This document shows positions 1 to 9,700 of a stretch of 64,000 bases of DNA, one piece after another; the stretch's first letter is position 1, and the number at the start of each line of letters is the position of its first letter. The notes beneath the pieces are model-generated. The model did no database searches and was not told the origin of the DNA. It worked only from the letters and a program-made list of their open reading frames with translations. This DNA is from Phocoena phocoena (lineage: Eukaryota > Chordata > Mammalia > Artiodactyla > Phocoenidae). The DNA lies in NCBI RefSeq assembly GCF_963924675.1, contig NC_089226.1, positions 52,841,124 to 52,905,123 of the forward strand, given 5' to 3'. The translations under genes were made by a program, and so were the position numbers.

Positions 1-950
1 GTAATATTTTTTTTAAATTTTTGTCTGGTTTTGGTATCAGGCTAATACTGGCCTTGTAGAATGAGTTTGAAATCATTCCTCTTCAATTTTTTGGAGTAGT
101 TTGGAAAGGATAGGTATTGACTCTTCTTTAAATGTTTAGAATTCCCCTGTGAAGATGTCCAGTCCTGGACTTTTTTTGTTGGGATTTCTTTTATTACTCA
201 TTCAAACTCAGTTATGTTCAGATTTTCCATTTCTTCCTGATGCAGTCTTGGAAAATTCTGTATTTCTAGAAATCTGTCCATATCTTCTAAATTGTCCATT
301 TGTTGGTGTATAACTGTTTGTAGTATTACCTTACAAAATTTTGTATTTCTGTGGTGTTGGTTGTAACTCCTCCTCTTTCATTTCTGATCTTATTTATTTG
401 GGCCCTATCTTCTTGATGAGTCTGGCTAAATGTTTCTCAATTTTGTTTCTTTGCCAAAAAACAACTCTTAGTTTCATTGATCTTTTCTATTGTTTCTTCA
501 GTCTCTATTTTATTTATTTCTGCTCTGATCTTTCTTGTTTCCTTCCTTCTACTAACTTTGGGTTTTATTCTTCTTTTCCCAGTTCCTTTAGGTGTAAGGT
601 TAAATTGTTTATTTGAGATTTTTCTTGTTTCCTGAGGTAGGCCTGGAAAGCTAAAAACTTCACTCTTAGAACTGTTTTTTCTGTGTCCCACAGACTTTGG
701 AACGATGTGGTCCCACATTCATGTGTGTCTATGTTTTCTGATATAAGTATTGCCACCTAAGCTTTCCTTTTGTGTATATTCGAGTGGAATATCTTTTTTC
801 CATCCCTTTACTTTAAGTCTGTGTGTCTTTAGATCTAAAGTGAGTCTCTTGTAGGCAACATATATATGAGTCTTGTTTTTTTATCCATCCAGCCACTCTG
901 TCTTGATTGAAGCTTTTAATCTGTTCACACTTAAAGTAGTTAGTAATAGG
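1..950 (-). pseudogene. Decayed L1-a ORF2 remnant (endonuclease/RT)
   Basis: Remnant of the L1 ORF2 endonuclease-reverse transcriptase gene. The longest residual reading pieces are 437-718 (93 residues, lysine-rich linker between endonuclease and RT) and 565-756. Stops and frameshifts occur every few tens of codons. The segment joining linker to N-terminal endonuclease is missing around 720-750, so the endonuclease active-site region is incomplete. It is not functional. Identity rests on alignment by eye to the better preserved ORF2 at 2233-6050. Confidence 0.8.
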
Positions 951-1304
951 TATGTACTTGTTGCCATTTTGCTCATTGTTTTCTGTTCTTTGTAGATCTT
1001 ATCTGTTCCTTTATTCTTCTCTTGTTCTCTTTCTTTGCAGTTTAATGACTTTCCTTAGTATTATATTTGTATTCCTTCCTCTTTCTTTTTTGTATATTTG
1101 TTGTAGATTTTTGGCTGGTGGCTACCATGAAGTTCATATATAACAACATATATAGAGCAGTCAATTTTATATTGATGGTTGCTTGAGTTCAAGTGCATTC
1201 TAAAAGCGCTATATTTTTATTCTCCTCCCTCCAAAAGGTTTTGCTGTTAATGTCATATTTTACATCTTTTAAAAAAATTTTTTTGTATTGCTTAAGTAAT
1301 TATT

Positions 1305-1562
1305 TTATTATTTATTTATTTATTTATTATTTTATATTGGAGTATACTCGATTAACAATGTTGTGTTTGTTTCAGGTGTACAGCAGAGTAATTCAGTTAT
1401 ACATATACATGTATCTGTTCTTTTTCAAATTCTTTTCCCATTTAGGCTATTACAAAATATTGAGAAGAGTTCCCTGTGCTGTCCAGTAGGTCCTTGTTAG
1501 TTATCTATTTTAAATATAGCAATATGTATATGTAAGTCCCAACTCCCAATCTATCCCTTTGT
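1305..1562 (-). mobile_element. 5'-truncated L1 3' end nested in L1-a
   Basis: A short L1 3' UTR piece in antisense, beginning with a TTTA-rich tail (about 1305-1330) and then 3' UTR sequence to about 1562. The same 3' UTR type is seen at 32760-33605 and 54160-54300. It interrupts the L1-a inter-ORF spacer: the intact spacer in L1-c near 29118-29170 lacks it. The exact borders and the target duplication are unclear. Confidence 0.65.
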
Positions 1563-1832
1563 AAAATAAGAAATAGCTAATTTTACTACTTTTTTCTTTT
1601 AAACTTCATACTAGATCTGTAGGTGCTTGATCTACTACTTTACTATGTTTGCCTTCACCAGTAAGGTTTTTTCTTTCATAATATTCTTGTTTCTAGTTAT
1701 GGCCTTTTCTTTTCTGTTTAAAGAAGTCCTTTAACATTTCTTGTAAGGACAGTTTAATGGTGATGAACTCTCTTAACTTTGGTTTGTCAGAAAAACTCAT
1801 TATTTCTCCTTCAATTCTGAAAGATAACCTTG

Positions 1833-1846
1833 CTGGGGCATATTCT
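1833..1846. repeat. Target-site duplication of L1-Y1, left copy
   Basis: The 14-bp word ctggggcatattct lies directly before the oligo-T (antisense poly-A) of L1-Y1 and recurs exactly at 8958-8971, at the 5' end of the element. This is the expected product of target-primed reverse transcription and fixes both borders of L1-Y1. Confidence 0.9.
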
Positions 1847-2232
1847 TTTTTTTTTTTTTTTTTTTAAACATCTTTATTGGGGTATAATTGCTTTACAATG
1901 GTGTGTTAGTTTCTGCTTTATAACAAAGTGAATCAGCTATACATATACATATGTTCCCATATGTCTTCCCTCTTGCGTCTCACTCCCTCCCACTCTCCCC
2001 ACCCCACCCTTCCAGGCTGTCACAAAGCACCGAGCTAATATCCCTGTGCCTTGCGGCTGCTTCCCCCCAGCTATCTACCTTACTACGTTTGTTAGTGTGT
2101 ATATGTCCATGACTCTCTCTCGCCCTGTCAAAACTCACCCTTCCCCCTCCCCATATCCTCAAGTCCGTTCTCCGGTAGGTCTGCGTCTTTATTCCTATCT
2201 TACCCCTAGGTTCTTCATGACATTTTTTTCCC
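1847..2232 (-). other. L1-Y1 3' UTR and poly-A tail
   Basis: After the oligo-T comes aacatctttattgg and a roughly 365-bp pyrimidine-rich (plus strand) 3' UTR ending at the ORF2 stop near 2233. The same block recurs in L1-Y2 at 15207-15570, confirming it as the family's 3' end. Confidence 0.85.
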
Positions 2233-5200
2233 TTAAATTCCATATATATGTGTTAGCATACGGTATTTGTCTTTTTCTTTCTGACTTACTTCACTCTGTA
2301 TGACAGACTCTAGGTCTATCCATCTCATTACAAATAGCTCAATTTCATTTCTTTTTAAGGCTGAGTAATATTCCATTGTGTGTATGTGCCACATCTTCTT
2401 TATCCATTCATCCGATGATGGGCGCTTAGGTTGTTTCCATGTCCTGGCTATTGTAAATAGAGCTGCAATGAACATTTTGGTACATGACTCTTTTTGAATT
2501 TTGGTTTTCTCAGGGTATATGCCCAGTAGTGGGATTGCTGGGTCATATGGTAATTCTATTTGTAGTTTTTTAAGGAACCTCCATACTGTTCTCCACAGTG
2601 GCTGAACCATTTCACATTCCCACCAGCAGTGCAAGAGTGTCCCCTTTTCTCCACACCCTCTCCAGCATTTATTGTTTCTAGATTTTTTGATGATGGCCAT
2701 TCTGACTGGTGTGAGATGATATCTCATTGTAGTTTTGATTTGCATTTCTCTAATGATTAATGATGTTGAGCATTCTTTCATGTGTTTGTTGGCATTCTGT
2801 ATACCTTCTTTGGAGATATGTCTATTTAGGTCTTCTGCCCATTTTTGGATGGGGCTGTTTGTTTTTTTGTTATTGAGCTGCATGAGCTGCTTGTAAATTT
2901 TGGAGATTAATCCTTTGTCAGTTGCTTCATTTGCAAATGTTTTCTCCCATTCTGAGGGTTGTCTTTTGGTCTTGGTTATGGTTTCCTTTGCTGTGCAAAA
3001 GCTTTGAAGTTTCATTAGGTCCCATTTGTTTATTTTTGTTTTTATGTCCATTACTCTAGGAGGTGGGTCAGAAAGGATCTTGCTGTGATTTATGTCATAG
3101 AGTGTTCTTCCTATGTTTTCTTCTAAGAGTTTGATAGTTTCTGGCCTTACATTTAGGTCTTTAATCCATTTTGAGCTTATTTTTGTGTATGGTGTTAGGG
3201 AGTGATCTAATCTCATACTTTTACATGTACCTGTCCAGTTTTCCCAGCACCATTTATTGAAGAGGCTGTCCTTTCTCCACTGTACATTCCTGCCTCCTTT
3301 ATCAAAGATAAGGTGTCCATATGTGTGTGGGTTTATCTCTGGGCTTTCTATCCTGTTCCACTGATCTATCTTTCTGTTTTTGTGCCAGTACCATACTGTC
3401 TTGATTACTGTTGCTTTGTAGTATAGTCTGAAGTCAGGGAGCCTGATTCCTCCAGCTCCTTTTTTCGTTCTCAAGATTGCTTTGGCTATTCGGGGTCTTT
3501 TGTGTTTCCATACAAATTGTGAAATTTTTTGTTCTAGTTCTGTGAAAAATGCCAGTGGTAGTTTGATAGGGATTGCATTGAATCTGTAGATTGCTTTGGG
3601 TAGTAGCGTCATTTTCACAATGTTGATTCTTCCCATCCAAGAACATGGTATATCTCTCCATCTATTTGTATCATGTTTAATTTCTTTCATCAGTGTCTTA
3701 TAATTTTCTGCATACAGGTCTTTCGTCTCCTTAGGTAGGTTTATTCCTAGATATTTTATTCTTTTTGTTGCAATGGTAAATGGGAGTGTTTTCTTGATTT
3801 CACTTTCAGATTTTTCATCATTAGTATATAGGAATGCCAGAGATTTCTGTGCATTAATTTTGTATCCTGCTACTTTACCAAATTCATTGATTAGCTCTAG
3901 TAGTTTTCTGGTAGCATCTTTAGGATTCTCTACGTATAGTATCATGTCATCTGCAAACAGTGACAGCTTTACTTCTTCTTTTCCGATTTGGATTCCTTTT
4001 ATTTCCTTTTCTTCTCTGATTGCTGTGGCTAAAACTTCCAAAACTATGTTGAATAAGAGTGGTGAGAGTGGGCAACCTTGTCTTGTTCCTGATCTTAGTG
4101 GAAATGCTTTCAGTTTTTCACCATTGAGGATGATGTTTGCTGTGGGCTTGTCATATATGGCCTTTATTATGTTAAGGAAAGTTCCCTCTATGCCTACTTT
4201 CTGGAGGGTTTTTATCATAAATGGGTGTTGAATTTTGTCGAAAGCTTTCTCTGCATCTATTGAGATGATCATATGGTTTTCTCCTTCAATTTGTTAATAC
4301 GGTTTATCACATTGATAGATTTGCGTATATTGAAGAATCCTTGCATTCCTGGAATAAACCCCACTTGATCATGGTGTATGATCCTTTTAATGTGCTGTTG
4401 GATTCTGTTTGCTAGTATTTTGTTGAGGATTTTTGCATCTATGTTCATCAGTGATATTGGCCTGTAGTTTTCTTTCTTTGTGACATCCTTGTCTGGTTTT
4501 GGTATCAAGGTTATGGTGGCCTCGTAGAAGGAATTTGGGCGTGTTCCTCCCTCTGCTATATTTTGGAAGAGTTTGAGAAGGATAGGTGTTAGCTCTTCTC
4601 TAAACGTTTGATAGAATTCACCTGTGAAGCCATCTGGTCCTGGGCTTTTGTTTGTTGGAAGATTTTTAATCACAGTTTCAATTTCAGTGCTTGTGATTGG
4701 TCTGTTCATATTTTCTATTTCTTCCTGATTCAGTCTTGGCAGGTTGTGCATTTCTAAGAATTTGTCCATTTCTTCCAGATTGTCCATTTTATTGGCATAG
4801 AGTTGCTTGTAGTAATCTCTCATGATTTTTTTTATTTCTGCAGTGTCAGTTGTTACTTCTCCTTTCTCATTTCTAATTCTATTGATTTGAGTCTTCTCCC
4901 TTTTTTTCTTGATGAGTCTGGCTAGTGGTTTATCTATTTTGTTTATCTTCTCAAAGAACCAGCTTTTAGTTTTATTGATCTTTGCTATCGTTTCCTTCAT
5001 TTCTTTTTCATTTATTTCTGATCTGATTTTTATGATTTCTTTCCTTCTGCTAGCTTTGGGGCTTTTTTGTTCTTCTTTCTCTAATTGCTTGAGGTGCAAG
5101 GTTAGGTTGTTTATTCGAGATGTTTCCTGCTTCTTAAGGTGGGCTTGTATTGCTATAAACTTCCCCCTTAGAACTGCTTTTGCTGCATCCCATAGGTTTT

Positions 5201-6050
5201 GGGTCGTTGTGTCTCCATTGTCATTTGTTTCTAGGTATTTTTTTATTTCCTCTTTGATTTCTTCAGTGATCACTTCATTATTAAGTAGTGTATTGTTTAG
5301 CCTCCATGTGTTTGTATTTTTTACAGATCTTTTCCTGTAATTGATATCTAGTCTCATGGCGTTGTGGTCGGAAAAGATACTTGATACAATTTCAGTTTTC
5401 TTAAATTTACCAAGGCTTGATTTGTGACCCAAGATATGATCTATCCTGGAGAATGTTCCATGAGCACTTGAGAAAAATGTGTATTCTGTTGTTTTTGGAT
5501 GGAGTGTCCTATAAATATCAATTAAGTCCATCTTGTTTAATGTATCATTTAAAGCTTGTGTTTCCTTATTTATTTTCATTTTGGATGATCTGTCCATGGG
5601 TTAAAGTGGGGTGTTAAAGTCCCCTACTATGAATGTGTTACTGTCGATCTCCCCTTTTATGGTTGTTAGTATTTGCCTTATGTATTGAGGTGCTCCTATG
5701 TTGGGTGCATAAATATTTACAATTGTTATATCTTCTTCTTGGATCGATCCCTTGATCATTATGTAGTGTCCTTCTTTGTCCCTTTTAATAGTCCTTATTT
5801 TAAAGTCTATTTTGTCTTATATGAGAATTGCTACTCCAGCTTTCGTTTGGTTTCCATTTGCATGGAATATCTTTTTCCATCCCCTTACTTTCAGTCTGTA
5901 TGTGTCTCTAGGTCTGAAGTGGGTCTCTTGTAGACAGCATATATAAGGGTCTTGTTTTTGTATCCATTCAGCCAATCTGTGTCTTTTGGTGGGAGCATTT
6001 AGTCCATTTACATTTAAGGTAATTATCGATATGTATGTTCCTATTTCCAT
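2233..6050 (-). pseudogene. L1-Y1 ORF2: endonuclease-reverse transcriptase, four reading pieces
   Basis: ORF2p nicks DNA and reverse-transcribes L1 RNA at the nick. The start Met lies at 6050-6048 and the stop at 2233; the span equals 1273 codons once one missing base is allowed for. Visible motifs: endonuclease NVNGLN (residues 13-18), QETH, GDFNTP and SDHNAMR; RT fingers/palm NKSPGPDG and RQGCPLSP, and the catalytic FADDMILY near 3940-3970; a Cys/His-rich C-terminus with [18 protein letters not shown]. Lesions: an in-frame TAA at 5817-5819 (codon 78), a TAA at 5601-5603 (codon 150), and a one-base loss in an A-run near 4280 that splits the 442-residue piece (5597-4269) from the 679-residue piece (4272-2233). 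All other codons I read between are open. The catalytic residues look intact, but the protein cannot be made whole. ORF1 lies 58 bp upstream. Confidence 0.93.
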
Positions 6051-6108
6051 TTTCTATATTGTTTTGGGTTCGCTACTATAGGTCATTTCCTTCTCTTGTG
6101 TTTCGTGT

Positions 6109-7002
6109 CTAGAGAAGTTCCTTTAGCATTTGTTGTAAAGCTGGTTTGGTGGTGCTGAACTCTCTCAGCTTTTGCTTGTCTGTAAAGGTTTTAATTTCTC
6201 CATCAAATCTGAATGAGATCCTTGCTGGGTAGAGTAGTCTTGGTTGCAGGCTTTTCTCCTTCATCACTTTCAGTATGTCCTGTCACTCCCTTCTGGCTTG
6301 TAGGGTTTCTGCTGAGAGATCAGCTGTTAACCTTATGGGGATTCCCTTGTGTGTTATTTGTTGTTTTTCCCTTGCTGCTTTTAATATGCTTTCTTTGTAT
6401 TTAATTTTTGACAGTTTGATTAATATGTGTCTTGGCGTGTTTCTCCTTGTATTTATCCTGTATGGGACTCTCTGTGCTTCCTGGACTTGATTAACTATTT
6501 CCTTTCCCATATTAGGGAAGTTTTCAACTATAATCTCTTCAAATATTTTCTCAGTCCCTTTCTTTCTTTCTTCTTCTTCTGGAACCCCTATAATTCGAAT
6601 GTTGGTGCGTTTCATGTTGTCCCAGAGCTCTCTGAGACTGTCCTCAGTTCTTTTCATTCTTTTTTCTTTATTCTGCTCTGCAGTAGTTATTTCCACTACT
6701 TTATCTTCCAGGTCACTTATCCGTTCTTCTGCCTCAGTTATTCTGCTATTGATCCTATCTAGAGTGGTTTTGATTTCATTTATTGCATTGTTCATCGTTG
6801 CTTGTTTCATGTTTAGTTCTTGTAGGTCCTTGTTAACTGTTTCTTGCATTTTGTCCATTCTACTTCCAAGATTTCGGATCATCCTTACTATCATTATTCT
6901 GAATTCTTTTTCAGGTAGATTGCCTATTTCCTCTTCATTTGTTAGGTCTGGTGGGTTTTTATCTTGCTCCTTCATCTGCTGTGTGTTTTTCTGTCTTCTC
7001 AT
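6109..7002 (-). pseudogene. L1-Y1 ORF1: RNA-binding chaperone, one premature stop
   Basis: ORF1p is the trimeric RNA-binding protein of L1 particles. From the Met at 7002 the frame is open for 239 codons to a TGA at 6283-6285, where the flanking match RREWQD shows a tryptophan codon has become a stop. The same frame then stays open to TAG at 6109-6111, giving a 297-residue frame if uninterrupted. Visible regions: a basic, charged N-terminus; a heptad-rich coiled coil around residues 40-125 (ITEAEERISDLEDKV); an RRM-like domain with NIRIIGVPEEEE; and the C-terminal domain (PRHILIKLSK). A start at a different upstream Met is used in L1-Y2. Non-functional as full-length protein because the last 58 codons are cut off. 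Confidence 0.92.
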
Positions 7003-7639
7003 TTTGCTTATCTTACTGTGTTTGGGGTCTCCTTTTTGCCGGCTGCACTTTCGTAGTTCCCGTTGTTTTTGATGTCTGTCTCCAGTGGCTGACGTTGTTT
7101 CAGCGGGTTGTGTAGGCTTCCTGGTGGAGGGGACTAGTGCCTGTGTTGTGCTGGATGAGGCTGGATCTTGTCTCTCTAGTGGGCAGGTTCACGTCTGGTG
7201 GTGTGTTTTGGGGTGTCTGTGGCCTTATTATGATTTTAGGCAGCCTCTCTGCTAATGGGTGGGGTTGTGTTCCTGTTTTGCTAGTTGTTTGGCATAGGTT
7301 GTCCAGCACTGTGGCTTGCTGGTCGTTGAGTGAAGCTGGGTGCTGGTGTTAAGATGGAGGTCTCTGGGATATTTCCACCGTTTAATATTATGTGGAGCTG
7401 GGAGGTCTCTTGTTGACCAGCGTCCTGAAGTTGGCTCTCCCACCTCAGAGGCAGAGCCCTGACTCCTGGCTGGAGCACCAAGAGCCTTTCATCCACACAG
7501 CTCAGAATAAAAGGGAGAAAAAGTAGAGAGAATTAGTAAAAGTATGAGTAAAGAAAGAAGGAAAGGAGGAAAGGAAGGAAGGAAGAAAGAAGCAAAGAAG
7601 GAAAGAAAGGAGGGAGGGAGGGATGGAGGGAGGAAGGAA

Positions 7640-8185
7640 GGAAGGAGGGAAAGAAGGAAAAAAGACAGAAAGAAAGATGATACAGTAAAAATAAAATAAA
7701 GTATAATATAGTTATTGAATTAAAAAATATTTAGAAAAAAAAAAAGGGACGGATAGAACCTTAGGACAAATGTTGGAAGCAAAGCTATACAGAGAAAATC
7801 TTACACAGAAGCATACATATACACCTTCACAAAAAGAGGTAAAGGGGGAAAAATCATATATCCTGCTCCCAGAGACCACCTCCTCAATTTGGGGTGATTC
7901 GTTGTCTAAAGGAGGGAAGGAAGGAAGGAAAGAAAGAAAGAACGAAGGTAAAGTGTAATAAAGTTATTACAATTAAACTTAATTATTAAGAAAAAGAATT
8001 TAAAAAAAAAAAAATCATGGACAGATAGAGCCCTAGGACAAATGGTGGAAGCAAGAGTATACAGACAAGATCTCACACAGAAGCATACACGTACACATTC
8101 ACATAAAGAGGAAAAGGGAAAAGAATCATAGATCTCGCTCCTAAATTTCCCCTCTTCAATTTGGGATCATTCCTTGTCTATTCAG
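7640..8185. repeat. Tandem duplication (period about 272 bp) in L1-Y1 5' UTR
   Basis: Two diverged head-to-tail copies: ggacggatagaacc at 7747 is matched by ggacagatagagcc at 8019, a shift of 272 bp. Each copy begins with a GGAA/GAAA-rich run (about 7560-7660 and 7907-7945), continues through an A-rich spacer and ends with caatttggggtgatt or caatttgggatcatt followed by ttgtcta. L1-Y2 carries a single copy at about 21060-21240. Confidence 0.8.
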
Positions 8186-8334
8186 GTATTCCACAGCTGC
8201 AGGGTATATCAAGTTGATTGTGGAGCTTTAATCCGCTGCTTCTGTGGCTGCTGGGAGAGATTTCCCTTTCTCTTCTTTGTTCTCACAGCTCACAGGAGCT
8301 CAGCTTTGGATTTGGCCCTGCCTCTGTGTGTAGG

Positions 8335-8780
8335 TCGCTGGAGGGCGTCTGTTTTTTCGCTCAGACAGGACGGGGTTAAAGGAGCCGCTGATTCGGGGCC
8401 TCCGGCTCACTCAGGCCGGGGGTGGGGGGGGGGAAGGAGGGGCACTGCGTGCGGGGCGGGCCTGCGGCGGCAGAGGCAGCGTGACGTTGCGGCAGAGGCC
8501 GGCGTGACGTTGCACCAGCCTGAGGCCCGCCGTGCGTTGTCCCGGGGAAGTTGTCCCTGGATCCCGGGAACCTGGCAGTGGCGGGCTGCACAAGCTCCGC
8601 GGAAGAGGGGTGTGGAGAGTGACCTGTGCTCCCTTGGTGGCGGCAGCAGCAGCCTTAGCGTCTCCCGCCCGTCTCTGGGGTCCGCGGTTTTAGTCGCGGC
8701 TCGCGCCCATCTCTGGGGTTTGCGCTTTCAGCCGCGGCTCGCGTCCGTCTCTGGAGATCCTTTAAGCAGCGCTCTTAAAC
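8335..8780. other. CpG-rich block in L1-Y1 5' UTR
   Basis: Strikingly GC-rich against an AT-rich background, with many CpGs. It contains G-runs on the plus strand at 8417-8460 and a 22-23-bp tandem repeat at 8469-8513. Such density suggests either youth or escape from methylation-driven decay. Confidence 0.75.
8469..8513. repeat. Two-copy 22-23-bp repeat with TGACGT core
   Basis: Units 8469-8490 and 8491-8513 both begin ggcagaggc and end gcgtgacgttgc. The TGACGT core resembles a CRE/ATF half site (knowledge of the motif; function here is inferred). L1-Y2 has one degraded copy (attgtgacattgc near 21520). Confidence 0.8.
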
Positions 8781-8957
8781 CCCTCTCCTCGCGCACCAGG
8801 AAACAAAGAGGGAAGAAAAAGTCTCTTGCCTCTTCGGCAGGTGCAGGCTTTTCCCCGAACTCCCTCCCGGCTAGTCGTGGTGCACTAACCCCTTCAGGCT
8901 ATGTTCAAGCCGCCAACCCCAGTCCTCTCCCTGAGCTCTGTCCAAAACCAAAAACCT

Positions 8958-8971
8958 CTGGGGCATATTCT
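8958..8971. repeat. Target-site duplication of L1-Y1, right copy
   Basis: Exact second copy of ctggggcatattct (see 1833-1846). L1-a sequence resumes immediately after it. Confidence 0.9.
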
Positions 8972-9700
8972 CGGTGTAAGTTTTTTTTTTTTTTTCCTTT
9001 CAGTATTTTTAATAAATCAGACCATTCCCTTCTTTCCTGTAAAGTTTCTGTTGAAAAGTCAGCTGATAGTCTTGTGTAGGTTTCATTGTATGTAACAAAT
9101 TGTTTTTCTTTGGCTGATTTTAAGATTATCTTTCTATCTTTATCTTTTGATATTTTAACTATAACCTGTCTTGTTGTGGTTCTGTTTTCATCTGTCCTTT
9201 CTGGACTTGGATGTCTGTTTCCTTCTCCAGGTTAGGGAAGTTTTCAGCCATTATTTCTTCAAATACATTTTCTGTCTTTTCTCTCTCTTATCCTTCTGAG
9301 ACCCCTATAACATTAATATTAGTGTGCTTGATATTGTCCCAAATGTCTCTTAACTTACCCTCATTTTTAAAAAGTTTTCTCTTTTTGCTGTTCTGATTGG
9401 GTGATTTCCACTACAATGTCTTCCAGATTGCTAATCCATTCTTCTGCATTATCTAATCCTCTATTGATTCCCTCGAGCAGATTTTTCAATTAGTGTATTC
9501 TTCAGCTCTGGTTGGTTTTTTAATGATTTTTGTGTCTCTGTTGAAGTTCTCACTGAGTTCATCCATTCTATCCCAAGTTCAGTGAGCATTTTTATGACTA
9601 TTATTTGAACTCTTTATCTGGTAAATTGTTTACATCTGTTTCATTTAGTTCTATTTTTTTTTTTGAGGTTTTTTCTTGTTCTTTTGTTTGAAAGGTATAC
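8971..9700 (-). pseudogene. L1-a ORF1 remnant
   Basis: Degenerate ORF1 in antisense with no reading piece above about 60 codons. Correspondence to ORF1 at 6109-7002 is seen in word order only. Together with 1728-1845 it completes the ORF1 interrupted by L1-Y1. Confidence 0.7.

Larger units (their letters stand above)
1..1845 (-). mobile_element. Old L1 (L1-a), left part, runs off the window
   Basis: Antisense L1 sequence. Reading the minus strand it goes from the ORF1 C-terminus (about 1728-1845) through a long inter-ORF stretch (about 960-1710) into the ORF2 endonuclease start (about 760-950) and then RT-upstream ORF2 (1-720). It continues past the left edge. It is interrupted at 1846 by L1-Y1 and resumes at 8971. 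Frames are heavily broken. About 630 bp of endonuclease sequence is missing near 720-750, compared with L1-Y1. The long inter-ORF spacer is typical of older mammalian L1s. The family is recognised from its match to the other L1s in the window; the subfamily is not determined. Confidence 0.9.
1847..8957 (-). mobile_element. Near-full-length young L1 (L1-Y1), about 7.1 kb
   Basis: On the minus strand the order is 5' UTR (8957 down to 7003), ORF1 (7002-6109), a 58-bp inter-ORF gap, ORF2 (6050-2233), 3' UTR (2232-1866) and a poly-A seen as T (about 1846-1865). Perfect 14-bp target duplications flank it. It inserted into L1-a. Compared with L1-Y2 it lacks roughly the distal 370 bp of the 5' UTR, so it is slightly 5'-truncated. 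Both ORFs are nearly open, with only four disabling lesions seen, making it the youngest large element in the window. It is a non-LTR retrotransposon; autonomous activity of this copy is unlikely. Confidence 0.93.
7003..8957 (-). promoter_or_regulatory. L1-Y1 5' UTR (internal promoter region)
   Basis: About 1.95 kb upstream of ORF1 on the minus strand. It includes a purine-rich (plus strand) stretch at 7500-7960, an A-rich tandem duplication (about 7640-8185) and a GC-rich, CpG-dense block at about 8335-8780. The matching block of L1-Y2 has far fewer CpGs. In L1 biology this region carries the internal RNA polymerase II promoter; that role here is inferred from position. The distal 370 bp present in L1-Y2 are absent. 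Confidence 0.75.

Noticed and set aside
3773..5340. Plus-strand open frames of 143-152 codons (3773-4231, 4909-5340)
   Set aside because: Shadow frames opposite the L1-Y1 ORF2.
6599..7072. 157-codon plus-strand frame
   Set aside because: Shadow of L1-Y1 ORF1, rich in Ser/Leu/Ile as expected from antisense coiled-coil codons.
7500..7960. Purine-rich array as a satellite or CRISPR-like repeat
   Set aside because: No regular repeat-spacer pattern. It is simple sequence in the L1 5' UTR and part of the 272-bp duplication.
8174..9079. 301-codon plus-strand open frame
   Set aside because: It lies antisense to the GC-rich L1-Y1 5' UTR and crosses the insertion junction into L1-a. It is open because of base composition, with no domain.
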